From positions 2,170,001 to 2,234,000 of the forward strand of contig NZ_JAPJZI010000001.1 in assembly GCF_027944115.1 (NCBI RefSeq): a DNA stretch of 64,000 bases, written 5' to 3'. The notes beneath the pieces were generated by a model. That model saw only the letters and a program-made list of their open reading frames with translations, did no database searches and was not told where the DNA came from. Source of the DNA: Hoeflea prorocentri. GTDB taxonomy: Bacteria; Pseudomonadota; Alphaproteobacteria; Rhizobiales; Rhizobiaceae. The position numbers and the translations under genes are program-made. Below are positions 9,044 through 18,621 of the stretch, in pieces (position 1 is the stretch's first letter; each line of letters starts with the position of its first letter).

Positions 9044-10003
9044 TCAGGCTGCCCTCCCGGTCAAGGCCAGACCGGCGGCCCGCGCGGCCATCGCCGGCGC
9101 CAGAAGAAAACCATGGCGGTAAAAACCGTTTATGCTGATTGTTTCGCCGTTTCGGGTTACGCGCGGGAAGTTGTCGGGGAAAGCAGGACGCACACCGACA
9201 CCAATCTCCTCGATGACGGCTTCGCCGAATGCCGGATGCAAGGCATAGGCCGCGTTGAGCAATTCCATCACGGATCGCGCAGTCGCAGGCCCTGCCGATG
9301 CGCTTTCGATCATGGTAGCGCCGATCATAAAGAGGCCATTACCGCGCGGGACGACATAGACCGGGATGCGCGGATGCAGAAGTCGGACCGGTCGGGACAG
9401 TATCAGGCCATCGACGCGCAGCAGCAGCATTTCACCACGCACGCCGCGCAGATCCGTGTGGCTACAGTTGAGCCCGGTGCAGTCGACAATCCGGTCGTAA
9501 TTATCCTCGGGCGGCACAATGCTGCCGAGGTGAAATATGCAACCCGCATCGGTCAGCTGTCTTTGCAGCTCCTGCATCGCCGCTCGCGGGTCCAGGTGCG
9601 CCTCATCAGGAAAGTACAAACCGTCTGCAAAGCGCTCCGCCAGGTCGGGTTCCAGCCGGGCAATGGATGTCGCGTCTATCCTTTGATGGCCGCTGGAACG
9701 CCCGGCAAAGTGTCCAAGCTCGGCGCGATCCCGTACCCGTGCGACCACAAGGGTGCCGTTGGTTGATACGTGCCCGGGAAGTGCTTCGCTCCACCATTGC
9801 GGAGCCGTGCCGCCAAAATCAACGACACCTTGCCCGGCCGTCTCCGCCTCGCACCAGGGCGCAAGCATCCCGCCGGCAAACCAGGAGGCTGCGCCGCCCA
9901 CCCTGTCGCGTGTGTCGATCACCGTGACCGACGCGCCGCGCCGGCAAAGTTCCCAAGCCGCCGTCAGGCCTGCCACGCCTGCGCCTTTGACCAGTATCCT
10001 CAC
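9044..10003 (-). CDS. thiO: Glycine oxidase ThiO
   Basis: A flavoprotein of about 319 aa that oxidises glycine to the imine used by ThiG. The N-terminal dinucleotide fold has GAGVAGL and an acidic end VIDTRD; later come ASWFAGGMLAPWCE and the C-terminal FYRHGFLLAPAMA segment typical of DAO-family ThiO. The ATG at 10021 has no SD, whereas the in-frame GTG at 10003 has GGAG 8 nt upstream, so I prefer the GTG. It is the first gene of thiOSGE. Confidence 0.85.
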   Translation of the reverse strand: MRILVKGAGVAGLTAAWELCRRGASVTVIDTRDRVGGAASWFAGGMLAPWCEAETAGQGVVDFGGTAPQWWSEALPGHVSTNGTLVVARVRDRAELGHFAGRSSGHQRIDATSIARLEPDLAERFADGLYFPDEAHLDPRAAMQELQRQLTDAGCIFHLGSIVPPEDNYDRIVDCTGLNCSHTDLRGVRGEMLLLRVDGLILSRPVRLLHPRIPVYVVPRGNGLFMIGATMIESASAGPATARSVMELLNAAYALHPAFGEAVIEEIGVGVRPAFPDNFPRVTRNGETISINGFYRHGFLLAPAMAARAAGLALTGRAA

Positions 10004-10157
10004 AACCGGCACTCCAGGCATGACGGCCGGGATCGTGTCCGGTTTCGAAAATATAACATTGGTGCCTCCATCGACCTTTTCGGACGATCCAGAGACGCAG
10101 GTTGCGGATTGCTGAAAACGCTTCCAAAAAACAGGGTGCAGGCCCCGAAGCGCTTGT

Positions 10158-10254
10158 ACCGTCCCTACGCCAGCGTGAACTGGATCAGGTTCAAAGGGTC
10201 ACTGCGCCGCGATTGCCAGCAGTCTCTCAGCCCCTTGCCGGGACTCCCCTGGTG
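10158..10254 (-). promoter_or_regulatory. TPP riboswitch (THI element) controlling thiOSGE
   Basis: Read on the minus strand, it has the conserved THI box parts: GGGGAGTC, GGGGCTGAGA, then CCTTTGAACCTGATCC and GTTCACGCTGGCGTAGGGA. These are the pyrimidine- and pyrophosphate-sensing helices of the TPP aptamer. It sits about 140 bp before thiO on the same strand. Thiamine pyrophosphate should repress the operon, by terminator or RBS sequestration in the intervening leader. Confidence 0.95.
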
Positions 10255-10582
10255 AATGACCAAAGAAGACCAAGGCAAGGCCGCATTGTCAAGCGCACAG
10301 TTGCCGCTTTCCGGATCAGGCGTATCACGTGGTGGCAGCCTTAAGAGCCGGCCGAGCCGTGATCGGGTTGCAGTGCGGCCCGTGCAGCCGAAACAATGGA
10401 AATCCATTCCGCAAATTCACCGAGACTTAGAATAAGCGATGCTCGACTTTGCCCGCGCTTCAAATCATTTTCGTCATAGAAACCAGTGCCCTGTGCAGCA
10501 AGGATGCCTTCCTCAAGGGGCCAACATCGAGCAGGGCATGTTTGTGCCGCACAACGACGCGGAAAGACCGCTTGGAGACGAC
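10255..10582. other. Intergenic region between the thi riboswitch and fpr
   Basis: About 330 bp between two divergent units. It must hold the promoter of the thi operon (minus strand) and of fpr (plus strand). I could not pick a convincing -35/-10 pair by eye. The open frame running into fpr from 10439 lacks an SD and homology and is treated as leader DNA. Confidence 0.4.
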
Positions 10583-11356
10583 ATGAAGACTTTCAATGAA
10601 GAAACCGTTCTTTCGGTTCATCACTGGAACGATACGCTTTTCAGTTTCAAGACAACCCGCGACGCAGGGTTTCGTTTCCGCAATGGCGAATTCACCATGC
10701 TGGGGCTTGAAGTGGACGGACGCCCCCTGTTGCGTGCCTATTCCATGGCCAGTGCAAACCATGAGGAAAATCTGGAATTCTTCAGCATCAAGGTGCCGGA
10801 CGGACCGCTGACTTCACGGCTGCAGCATCTGAAAGAAGGGCAATCCATTCTCGTCGGCACCAAACCGACGGGCACCCTGGTCACCGACCACCTGCTGCCC
10901 GGCAAAAATCTCTATCTTCTGGGAACCGGAACAGGCCTCGCGCCGTTCCTCAGCCTCATCAAGGACCCGACCGTCTATGAGTCGTTCGAGAAGATTGTCC
11001 TCGTTCACGGTGTGCGTTTCATCAAGGACCTGGCCTATTCCGATTACATTGCCGGGGAACTGCCGGCCAACGAGTATTTCGGCGATATGGTGCGCGAGCA
11101 ATTGACCTACTACCCGACGGTGACCCGTGAGCCATATGTCCACAACGGGCGCATCACCGAGCTGATGGAAAGCGGCAAGCTGTTCGACGATATCGGCCTT
11201 CCACAGATCGACAAGGACAACGACCGGGTCATTTTGTGCGGCGGTCCGCAAATGCTTGAAGACACGCGGTCTTTCTTTGAAGCACGCGGTTTTACGGAAG
11301 GGACGCGCGCCAATGCCGGAAGCTTCCTGATCGAAAAGGCCTTCGTGGAAAAGTAA
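10583..11356 (+). CDS. fpr: Ferredoxin--NADP(+) reductase
   Basis: A 257-aa soluble flavoenzyme that transfers electrons between NADPH and ferredoxin/flavodoxin. The FAD motif is RAYSMAS (about residues 50-56). The NADP motif is GTGTGLAPF, and CGGPQML is followed by a C-terminal extension ending VEK, as in the bacterial subclass I (Azotobacter/Rhodobacter-type) Fpr. The start at 10583 has GGAG 6 nt upstream. It is monocistronic. In relatives expression is often oxidative-stress-linked, but no SoxR-type site was identified here. Confidence 0.92.
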   Translation: MKTFNEETVLSVHHWNDTLFSFKTTRDAGFRFRNGEFTMLGLEVDGRPLLRAYSMASANHEENLEFFSIKVPDGPLTSRLQHLKEGQSILVGTKPTGTLVTDHLLPGKNLYLLGTGTGLAPFLSLIKDPTVYESFEKIVLVHGVRFIKDLAYSDYIAGELPANEYFGDMVREQLTYYPTVTREPYVHNGRITELMESGKLFDDIGLPQIDKDNDRVILCGGPQMLEDTRSFFEARGFTEGTRANAGSFLIEKAFVEK

Positions 11357-11406
11357 GCGAGCCACGGATAAGGCAGGGCGGCCACAAGGCGGACAAATTT
11401 CTGTAG

Positions 11407-12654
11407 ATGCTTGCGCGGCCCGTTCAGAAACCGCACAAGCCCCCCATGCCTGCCCTGCGACGAAAACACCGGTTCATCCTAGCCTTTGCCGCCGCATTGT
11501 TCGCCGCCCTCGCAGCGGCTTATGCGTCTGCACCCTATCTTCCCCGCCTCGCCGCCGAGGGCTATCCGTCAGATCGTTGGCCGTCGGCGGGATCCCACTT
11601 GGTTGTGAAGGGTGTACAAACCCCGATCCTGCTTCAAGGCGAGACCACACCGCCAAGCGAGCGGGCCACGGCATTGTTTACGGACAATGGCGGACGGGCC
11701 CTGCTTGTGTGGCAAGGCGGTGATCTGCGGTCGGAATTCTACGACACCGCCGCAGGTCCGGATACGCGCTTCAACTCGTTTTCCATGGTGAAATCCCTTG
11801 TCGGAGCGCTTGTCTTACGGGCGCATGCGGAAGGCCTGATTGCCGAATTGTCCGACCCGATCGGACGCTATCTGCCTGATATCGGCGATGCGGGGCTGCG
11901 CGCGGTGCCGATCGAACGCTTTTTGACCATGCGAAGCGGTGTGACTTTCGAAGCCGGCACAAAGGTGCCGGTCGGCTTCAGCGGCCATAAGGAAGGGGCC
12001 GTCGAGTTCAACCCGTTCGGGCCGATGGTCCGGTTGCATATGCTTGGTCTTGGCGCCGTATCAAACCGGCTACACAGCGAAAACGGCAGTTCCCCGGCCT
12101 TCAACTATCAGAATGTCAACACCGCTATTTTGGGGCATTTAATCTCTACGCTTTACGCACAACCGCTTGAGTCGATCGTTTCGGAGAAGATCTGGCAACC
12201 GAGCGGTGCCGGCGATGCGTTCTGGCGCAGACCGTCCGAGGACCTCCCGGTGTCGGCCTATTGCTGTCTCTACGCAACGGCACGAGACTGGGTAAGGGTC
12301 GGTGTTTTCATGCTTCAAAACGGGACAGATGACGCACCCTTCATGCCAGACCAGCTTTGGAAACAGTTCTTCGGGTCCGATGTGTCGAGTGAGGAACGGC
12401 ATGCCGGAACCTATGGCACCCATGTTTATCAAAACGTCCTGGACCGGTCAGGAGAGCCCCTTCAAGGGCCGTTCACCTATATGATGGGCCGAGGGGGCCA
12501 GATTACCTATATGATGCCGGAGCGGAATCTCGTGGTTGTGCGCTTCGGCGAGCGCATCCCGTTGCTGCACTCGACACTCTATGCGGCCTGGGACAGTGTT
12601 CCAAGTAATGAGCCAGTTGGTCAGACAGCGGGCAAGGCAGGCTCCAAAAACTGA
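11407..12654 (+). CDS. Membrane-anchored serine hydrolase (class C beta-lactamase / penicillin-binding-like)
   Basis: A 415-aa protein. A basic N-terminus and a hydrophobic stretch (residues about 22-45) give a signal anchor, placing the enzyme in the periplasm. The SxxK nucleophile motif is S126-M-V-K129, and the second motif is the YQN in FNYQNVN. The third motif region reads GRGGQITYM instead of a clean KTG, as in many esterase-like members. Beta-lactamase-family esterases and 6-aminohexanoate-dimer hydrolases have this layout. The substrate is unknown, and resistance should not be assumed. Confidence 0.78.
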   Translation: MLARPVQKPHKPPMPALRRKHRFILAFAAALFAALAAAYASAPYLPRLAAEGYPSDRWPSAGSHLVVKGVQTPILLQGETTPPSERATALFTDNGGRALLVWQGGDLRSEFYDTAAGPDTRFNSFSMVKSLVGALVLRAHAEGLIAELSDPIGRYLPDIGDAGLRAVPIERFLTMRSGVTFEAGTKVPVGFSGHKEGAVEFNPFGPMVRLHMLGLGAVSNRLHSENGSSPAFNYQNVNTAILGHLISTLYAQPLESIVSEKIWQPSGAGDAFWRRPSEDLPVSAYCCLYATARDWVRVGVFMLQNGTDDAPFMPDQLWKQFFGSDVSSEERHAGTYGTHVYQNVLDRSGEPLQGPFTYMMGRGGQITYMMPERNLVVVRFGERIPLLHSTLYAAWDSVPSNEPVGQTAGKAGSKN

Positions 12655-12714
12655 GAGCGCTGCTCGGTTTACGATGAGATTTCAAAAGCCGCCAAGGGAT
12701 TCCTCAGTGTTGTG

Positions 12715-13590
12715 TCAGCCCTCCAGGCGAACCCAGTCCTCCGGGACGATATCGGGATTGTGTGCCGAGGGGTCGGCAAACCAGCGGGCTGGAGCGACTA
12801 CAAGCTTTTCGGGCGACGGATTGAGCCAGGCGCCCCACCATGAAAACGAGCTGTTTGCCACAACGTGGTGACGGCAGGCCGACATCAGCCGCAAATCCTC
12901 GTAGTTCTTCGCGCCATTGTGGCTGACGATCCGCATTTCGTAGGGCAGACGCAGATTGTCTGCGACCCAGCCCGGTTCATCGGAAAACACATAAAAGACC
13001 GGTTCCTGCCCCATCGTGCGGGCAATCAGGCTTGCTGCATTTTCATAGTATGCAAGCGAGCAGATGCCGTGCACCGCATTGGCCTTGGGGTCGCTGACAT
13101 AGTCCCCGCGCCGGATATGCAGAGACGCGGCCGGCGTGATCATGATCTCGTCAAACAGCCTCGCATTCGTTTCATCCGGCTCGGTCTTTACCGACAGCTC
13201 CTTGCGTATTTCTTCTTTGAAATCCGCAAAGAACCGTTCCGATTGCCAGTATCCATGCAGCCAGACGTCTGCAGGCAACCCGATAATCTGCGGATCGAAG
13301 GCGGCCCCGTTCTGGCGTACAAATTTTGGCGGCAATCCCAATCCACGCCATAAAAGATAGCGCAGCTTCTGTTTCTTGCTTGGCGGCAAGTCGCGATCCG
13401 GAACCTTCGCGTTAACGATGTTGAGATGATGCAGCCCGGGCCTTTGTCCGGGGCCGGCAACAAAATCACGGGTATCGAGAACGATCTCGCTACCGGTGCG
13501 CAGTGCCAGTGCGCGCCCACAGGCATATTGGAACATCTGGTTTCCCAGACCTCCGAAGATACGGACGTAGATTTTGCCGGTTTTGATCAC
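12715..13590 (-). CDS. Alpha-1,2-fucosyltransferase (GT11)
   Basis: A 291-aa GT11 enzyme. It starts near IFGGLGNQMFQYACGRALA, the family's N-terminal motif, has the GDP-fucose-binding HIRRGDY near residue 145, and ends with NSSFSWWGAWLN. These enzymes add alpha-1,2-fucose to surface polysaccharide. The predicted GTG start at 13590 has no clear SD, so the N-terminus is uncertain by several residues. No GDP-fucose synthesis genes (gmd, fcl) are in the window. It is convergent with the serine hydrolase and upstream of a divergent pair of glycosyltransferases. Confidence 0.85.
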   Translation of the reverse strand: MIKTGKIYVRIFGGLGNQMFQYACGRALALRTGSEIVLDTRDFVAGPGQRPGLHHLNIVNAKVPDRDLPPSKKQKLRYLLWRGLGLPPKFVRQNGAAFDPQIIGLPADVWLHGYWQSERFFADFKEEIRKELSVKTEPDETNARLFDEIMITPAASLHIRRGDYVSDPKANAVHGICSLAYYENAASLIARTMGQEPVFYVFSDEPGWVADNLRLPYEMRIVSHNGAKNYEDLRLMSACRHHVVANSSFSWWGAWLNPSPEKLVVAPARWFADPSAHNPDIVPEDWVRLEG

Positions 13591-13768
13591 GTCGAATCAG
13601 GACGTGTTTGACCGCATGTCGCCCTATACGTCATGCGCACGATTGCTTCTGAACAGAATCCTTTTTTCAATCGACAGCTTCCACCCAACCGGATAATGGC
13701 CCCTGCCCTCAATAGCCGATTGGCACAGAACAGAAAATAGGAATCAGGATACGGGCGCGACGTGTTGA

Positions 13769-14905
13769 TCAGTCGCGCAAGTTCCGGGCGGATGCCACTA
13801 GCAGATCTGCTGCAAAGGAGGCGGCGATGGCGGCGCCCTCGTCATATTTTGCCTTGTTCGTGGCCACCATCAACAGTTTTTCCGCGAACTCTTCATCGCT
13901 GGTCGCCTGCTCACAATTGCCGTGGGACAGCACATTTCTCATTGCCATGCCATTGCTGCAGACAATCGGCTTTCCGGCAAAGACCCCATCCATGATCATA
14001 CCGGATCCGCTGAACTGGTAGCGGCTCACATTATAGGGCAGCAACAGGATGTCGGCATCCAGGACCAGCCGCCTGAAACGCTGTTCAGAAAGGCCGCTAC
14101 CGACAAAATCGATTGTGATATTCGGATTTGCGAGCCGATTGAAGCGTGTTTTCAGTTCCAGGGACAACCGGCGCAGCCGCTTGGTTCCAACGGCCTGATA
14201 CAAAAAATGTATCCGCAGTTTCTCCGAATGCCGATCGGTCAGCCGTCCCAGGTGTTTCATGATCGAGGGAATGCGATAGCTTCCCTTCTCGGACCTTTGC
14301 CGCCCCAGAACGCCAATGGTCGTCACATCCTCAAAGCCTCTTTTTCCGGCCTCGATATCCGGATCGTCCGGCAAGATCGTACAGGGCAGATTAAGCTGGC
14401 CCGCAATCGGCAGGCCGTATCTGTCTTCGAAATGGGCCTGCAGTTCTTCGGCTTCGGTGAGAAGCTTGATTTTACCGGATTGGCAGGCGTTGCGCAGCCT
14501 ATCAAGGAAAACGTCCGAGCAACCGGACAGGATGTCGGCACTTAAAATGCGCAGCTTAGCTGTCGGAGAGTCTTCATCGGCATGTTCTTCGTAGTACGCC
14601 ATGAGCGCTTCGATCTCATCCGGGCCAGCCGACGGCACGAGTATGAGATCGGCTTGCGTGAGACCCGTTGACAGGACAGCTTCCTTCAACTCGGCCCCGA
14701 AATGAGCGCCCCTGGGAAGAACCGGCATAATGTTGAGGTCATCGATTTGACCTGACAGGCCAAAACCGTAGCGGGTGGCAATTGCAATCTCGCTTTGCGG
14801 CAATAGCGATTGGACTGCCTTGATCTGGGTGTGCTCGTGCCCGTCCAGCGATTCCAGTTGCGGCTGCACCATCAAGATTTTTTTGGGATCCCGGATGCCT
14901 GTCAT
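13769..14905 (-). CDS. Glycosyltransferase (GT4-like, GT-B fold)
   Basis: A 378-aa protein starting MTGIRDPKKILMVQPQLE with AAAGG 4 nt before the ATG; the open frame extends 52 codons further without a better start. The C-terminal half resembles a GT4 donor domain: TIGVLGRQRSEKG, then DILLLPYNVSRYQFSGSGMIMDGVFAGKPIVCS, where S-G-S-G replaces the usual E-G-x-x-x-x-E loop. It probably acts on an exported glycan together with the neighbouring fucosyltransferase and divergent glycosyltransferase. Donor and acceptor are unknown. Confidence 0.65.
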   Translation of the reverse strand: MTGIRDPKKILMVQPQLESLDGHEHTQIKAVQSLLPQSEIAIATRYGFGLSGQIDDLNIMPVLPRGAHFGAELKEAVLSTGLTQADLILVPSAGPDEIEALMAYYEEHADEDSPTAKLRILSADILSGCSDVFLDRLRNACQSGKIKLLTEAEELQAHFEDRYGLPIAGQLNLPCTILPDDPDIEAGKRGFEDVTTIGVLGRQRSEKGSYRIPSIMKHLGRLTDRHSEKLRIHFLYQAVGTKRLRRLSLELKTRFNRLANPNITIDFVGSGLSEQRFRRLVLDADILLLPYNVSRYQFSGSGMIMDGVFAGKPIVCSNGMAMRNVLSHGNCEQATSDEEFAEKLLMVATNKAKYDEGAAIAASFAADLLVASARNLRD

Positions 14906-15133
14906 GTCGCCTTTGAATATCTGGTTGTGAGCATTGCCGCCGCGAGACCGCAACAGAACCGCACCGCCCCGTCGGGACCTCGCGCCCACCATTATCAAAC
15001 GCCGCCCGATTAACAAGCATTCACCTGAAAATACAGCGATCCGCGACAGGCGCACGTTCACATTCGCTGGCCGATCCTGTAATAGCCGCGATAGTTTTGA
15101 CAGGTCATTGTCACTCCATAGGGCGCCACGACG

Positions 15134-16279
15134 TTGAAATCCTTATTCAAACGATGGTCAAAGTCGTATCGAAAACGGCAACGTGTGGAATCGCTGCGGC
15201 GCGACGCCCATCGCAAACATGCCCTTTTGAGCTATTTGAACGAAGGTATCCGCCTTGCAGAAGATGATCCCTTTTTCGACGGGCACACCAATAAATGGGA
15301 ATGCCGGGAGATCGCTCATATTCTGTTCGATCTCGGGTACAATGTGGACGTCATACACTACCTGAATGATAGTTTCTTGCCTGCAAAGCCCTATGACGTC
15401 GTCATCGATCTTCACGGCAATCTACCAAGGCTCGCGCCACATCTAACGCCTGATTGCCGGATGGTCCTGCATGCAACCGGCTCTTACGTGCCCTCCATGA
15501 TGGAGGCTGAGGCGCAACGGCTTGAGGCCTTGAAACGCCGGCGCGGCATAAAGTGCAGACCGAGGCGTATATCCGATGGCGATGCGTTCAAGGCATCGAT
15601 CGAAGCAAGCGGACACATAAGCCTCATTGGCAACAGGACCACGCTGTCGACCTATCCCTTGAATGCACAGTCGAAAATAACCTGTATCAACCCGTCACCC
15701 TCCAGAACAAAAGCCGTTGATCGATCGTCGTTGCCGGAGCAGCGGGAGTTCATGTGGCTGGGCGGCGGCGGTGCCGTATTGAAGGGGCTCGACCTGCTGC
15801 TGGACTGTTTTGTACGGCGTCCCGATCTGCACCTGCACATCGTTGGCGGCGTTAGCGGTGAACGCGATTTTTCTGCCGGCTATGCAACGGAACTGTTTCA
15901 GACCGACAACATCCACTACCACGGTTTCATGGACCTTGCCGGTGACGAGTTCAACACATTGGCGGCCCGGTGCGTCAGCGTGTTGAAACCTTCGGCTTCA
16001 GAGGGCATGTCGACGTCGGTGACAACAGCAATGACGATCGGCCTTTATCCCATCATCTCGAGGCAAACCGGAATTGATCTGCCCGATGGCGCCGGCATTT
16101 ATTTGCGGGAACTGACCTGTGACGCCATTGACGAAGCAATCGACCGATTTCTCCTGCTGAGCGATGAGCAATTGCTTGACGATTTGGCCAACATCAAACG
16201 CTATGCTCAAACGCAATACTCGAGGCAAGCCTTCTCAAGCCAGTACAGAAGCTTTCTGACCAACACCGTTGGCGTCTAG
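15134..16279 (+). CDS. Glycosyltransferase (GT4-like)
   Basis: A 381-aa GT-B-like protein. The donor-domain segment FMWLGGGGAVLKGLDLLLDCF, the later LHLHIVGG, and SVLKPSASEGMSTSVTTAMTIGLYPI place it in the GT4 style. The only start near the 5' end is a TTG at 15134 just after an in-frame TAG, with no convincing SD, so the first residues are uncertain. It is divergent from the previous glycosyltransferase and probably belongs to the same surface-glycan locus. Its 3' end is 4 bp from the convergent histidine kinase. Confidence 0.65.
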   Translation: MKSLFKRWSKSYRKRQRVESLRRDAHRKHALLSYLNEGIRLAEDDPFFDGHTNKWECREIAHILFDLGYNVDVIHYLNDSFLPAKPYDVVIDLHGNLPRLAPHLTPDCRMVLHATGSYVPSMMEAEAQRLEALKRRRGIKCRPRRISDGDAFKASIEASGHISLIGNRTTLSTYPLNAQSKITCINPSPSRTKAVDRSSLPEQREFMWLGGGGAVLKGLDLLLDCFVRRPDLHLHIVGGVSGERDFSAGYATELFQTDNIHYHGFMDLAGDEFNTLAARCVSVLKPSASEGMSTSVTTAMTIGLYPIISRQTGIDLPDGAGIYLRELTCDAIDEAIDRFLLLSDEQLLDDLANIKRYAQTQYSRQAFSSQYRSFLTNTVGV

Positions 16280-16283
16280 AACC

Positions 16284-17684
16284 TCAACCCTTCGGCAAAA
16301 CCACAGTGGCGGTCAGGCCACCCTGCTCCCGGTTCGTCAGTTTCAAAGTTCCGCCATGGGCGTGAATATTTGAGCGGGCGATGGCAAGGCCAAGACCGAT
16401 GCCACCTGTCTCCTCGCTGCGGGAATCTTCCAGGCGCAGGAAAGGCTCAAAAACCTCGTCGAGCCTGTCCTCCGGGATGCCCGGACCTTTGTCGGAGATT
16501 GTGATACGGACCGAGCGTTCATCGTCGGAAAGTCCGATACCGGCTTCACCGCCGTAACGCACGGCGTTGTCGATGAGGTTACGCAATGCGCGCTTGATGG
16601 CAAGCGGACGGCATGTGACGATGATGCGGCCGCTGTTTTCAGACAGGCCTCCATCAAACTGTACGGGTTGGCCCATGTCCTGGTAATCGGTGACAATGGC
16701 GTCGAGGAACTCACCCAGATCGACGCGACTTTGCTGTTCTCCACTCGCCTCATCACGGGCAAAGGCCAATGTGGCCTCCACCATGCGCTGCATCTCGTCA
16801 AGCGTCTGGATGATGCGGTCTCGGTTTTCCTCGTCCTCGACAAATTCCGCCCGGATGCGCAGCGAGGTGATCGGTGTGCGCAGATCGTGGCTGATGGCCG
16901 CGAGCATCTTGGTGCGGTCCTGCACGTATCGGGTCAGGCGTTCCTGCATAACGTTGAAGGCGTGGATGGCGCTTCGAACCTCATGCGGCCCGGCTTCTGC
17001 AACCTGAAGACCTTCAGCCCCGCGGCCAAGCTGATCGGCGGCGTCTGCCAGATTGCGCAGAGGTTTGGTCAGCCGGCGCACGGTGAATCCGACGATTACA
17101 ATCACGGCAATGGCCATGATGCCAATGGATGCGAAGACACGCTCAAGCGAACTGCGCTGCATATTCAAGCTGGAGGCCATGTTCAGCCAGCGCCCGCTTT
17201 CCAGTTGGACGGACATGGCGACCACCAGAGGAACCCGCCGCGTCGCGCTCTTCTTTTCAGGCCGATCTGCGCGCGGCTTTCCGCGATGATAGCGCGGTAT
17301 CTCGATATTCGGGCCGACCTGCGTTCGCACGTCGCGGTCCTCGCCGATTTCATCCGTCAGCGCCCTTCGGATGCGCTGGTCTGTCCGGTTCTCGCCGCTT
17401 TTTTCCAGCGCCGGTCGATTTGATATCCAGTAATGGGAAAGCGGGCTGGATGCAGCCCGTCGAAGCTGGTCGTGCAATTGCGGCGGCGTATCATCAAGAA
17501 GCTCGACGAGCGCGGCCGTACGCGCAACCACGCGCCCACCCGCCAACTCGATCAATGCGACCCGCCGCTCATCAGTGAAAAGCCACAGAGTAAATATCTG
17601 CGATACCACGAGCGCGATCAGAATCAATCCGATCAACTGACCTGCGAGCGTGCGGGGCCAAAGGGTGATGCGCTGCCAGATCAT
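16284..17684 (-). CDS. Sensor histidine kinase (EnvZ-type)
   Basis: A 466-aa inner-membrane kinase. TM1 spans residues about 13-34 and TM2 about 183-203, with a variable periplasmic sensor between them containing a basic stretch near residues 120-150. HAMP follows TM2. The H-box is AAISHDLRTPITSLR, the N-box RNLIDNAVRYG, and the G boxes are DKGPGIPE and GIGLGLAI. It overlaps the response regulator by 4 bp. The likely targets are the genes across the divergent promoter, including the EF-hand protein, so a cation or envelope-stress input is plausible but unproven. Confidence 0.92.
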   Translation of the reverse strand: MIWQRITLWPRTLAGQLIGLILIALVVSQIFTLWLFTDERRVALIELAGGRVVARTAALVELLDDTPPQLHDQLRRAASSPLSHYWISNRPALEKSGENRTDQRIRRALTDEIGEDRDVRTQVGPNIEIPRYHRGKPRADRPEKKSATRRVPLVVAMSVQLESGRWLNMASSLNMQRSSLERVFASIGIMAIAVIVIVGFTVRRLTKPLRNLADAADQLGRGAEGLQVAEAGPHEVRSAIHAFNVMQERLTRYVQDRTKMLAAISHDLRTPITSLRIRAEFVEDEENRDRIIQTLDEMQRMVEATLAFARDEASGEQQSRVDLGEFLDAIVTDYQDMGQPVQFDGGLSENSGRIIVTCRPLAIKRALRNLIDNAVRYGGEAGIGLSDDERSVRITISDKGPGIPEDRLDEVFEPFLRLEDSRSEETGGIGLGLAIARSNIHAHGGTLKLTNREQGGLTATVVLPKG

Positions 17685-18409
17685 GAGTCCGGATCCCGAA
17701 CATCGGCCGTGAACGTGTAGCCGCCGCCCCAGACCGTCTTGATCAGTTCGGGGTTCTTCGCGTCCCGCTCGATCTTGCGGCGCAGCCGGCTGACCTGGTT
17801 GTCAATGGAGCGGTCAAAGACATTGGGTGTGCGCCCGCTCGTCAAATCGAGCAATTGATCGCGCGAAAGTACAGCCTTCGGTCTTTTAAGAAAGGCGACC
17901 AGGAGCTGGAACTCACCGGTCGACAACGGAACGATGACATCATCCGGACCGATGAGATGGCGCCTGGAGAGATCAAGGACCCAGTTCTCAAAGGCGAGCC
18001 GTTCGCTTGTCACGGGGTCGCGTTCTTTCGGAACGAGCGCCGTACGGCGCAGCACAGCCTTGATGCGCGCCAGCAATTCGCGGGGATTGAACGGTTTGGT
18101 CACATAGTCGTCGGCGCCGATCTCCAAGCCGACAACCCGATCCGTATCCTCCGCCATGGCGGTGAGCAGGATGACGGGCGGACCACCCTTTTCAACCAGG
18201 TAACGGCAGAATGACAAACCGTCCTCTCCAGGCATCATGATATCGAGAACAACAAGATCGACCGATGCGGCGGTCAGAGTCTTGCGGGCCTGGGCGGCGC
18301 TGTCGGCAACTGACGCACGCAATCCGTTCTTGACGAGATAACGCGCCAAGGTTTCGCGAATATCGCGATGGTCGTCGACGACCAGGATATGTGCGCTCGT
18401 GTCGTTCAT
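17681..18409 (-). CDS. OmpR-family response regulator
   Basis: A 242-aa regulator. The receiver domain has ILVVDDHRD, the phospho-acceptor Asp in VVLDIMMPGEDG, and the Lys in DDYVTKPFNP. The C-terminal winged helix ends SRLRRKIERD, then VWGGGYTFTAD. It is the first gene of the pair and overlaps the kinase by 4 bp. Upstream DNA carries tandem repeats spaced 10 bp, the phase expected for head-to-tail OmpR dimers. Confidence 0.93.
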   Translation of the reverse strand: MNDTSAHILVVDDHRDIRETLARYLVKNGLRASVADSAAQARKTLTAASVDLVVLDIMMPGEDGLSFCRYLVEKGGPPVILLTAMAEDTDRVVGLEIGADDYVTKPFNPRELLARIKAVLRRTALVPKERDPVTSERLAFENWVLDLSRRHLIGPDDVIVPLSTGEFQLLVAFLKRPKAVLSRDQLLDLTSGRTPNVFDRSIDNQVSRLRRKIERDAKNPELIKTVWGGGYTFTADVRDPDS

Positions 18410-18490
18410 GCGCGATCTGCCCGGTGTTGGAGGCGATACAGCCTCCTTGTAATCAGAGACTTAGCCCTTTGATTGCCCATGATGAAATGG

Positions 18491-18572
18491 AAAGTGTAAC
18501 AAAGTGTATCAATCGCGCGCCTTGCGACAGTTGGCGACAAAATGGGGGCTTTACGGTCGTAGTTTTGCGACA
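18491..18572. promoter_or_regulatory. Tandem 10-bp direct repeats, candidate response-regulator sites
   Basis: Two decamers, AAAGTGTAAC and AAAGTGTATC, lie end to end at 18491-18510. GCGACA occurs at 18524 and again exactly 10 bp later at 18534, with a third copy at 18567. All lie between the divergent response regulator and EF-hand genes. OmpR/PhoB-type regulators bind such phased direct repeats. Direct sequence observation; the regulator assignment is inference. Confidence 0.55.
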
Positions 18573-18621
18573 ACCCGGACCTAGCTTCAGGCTATCGCAA
18601 CGAACCGAAAGGACAGGAACG

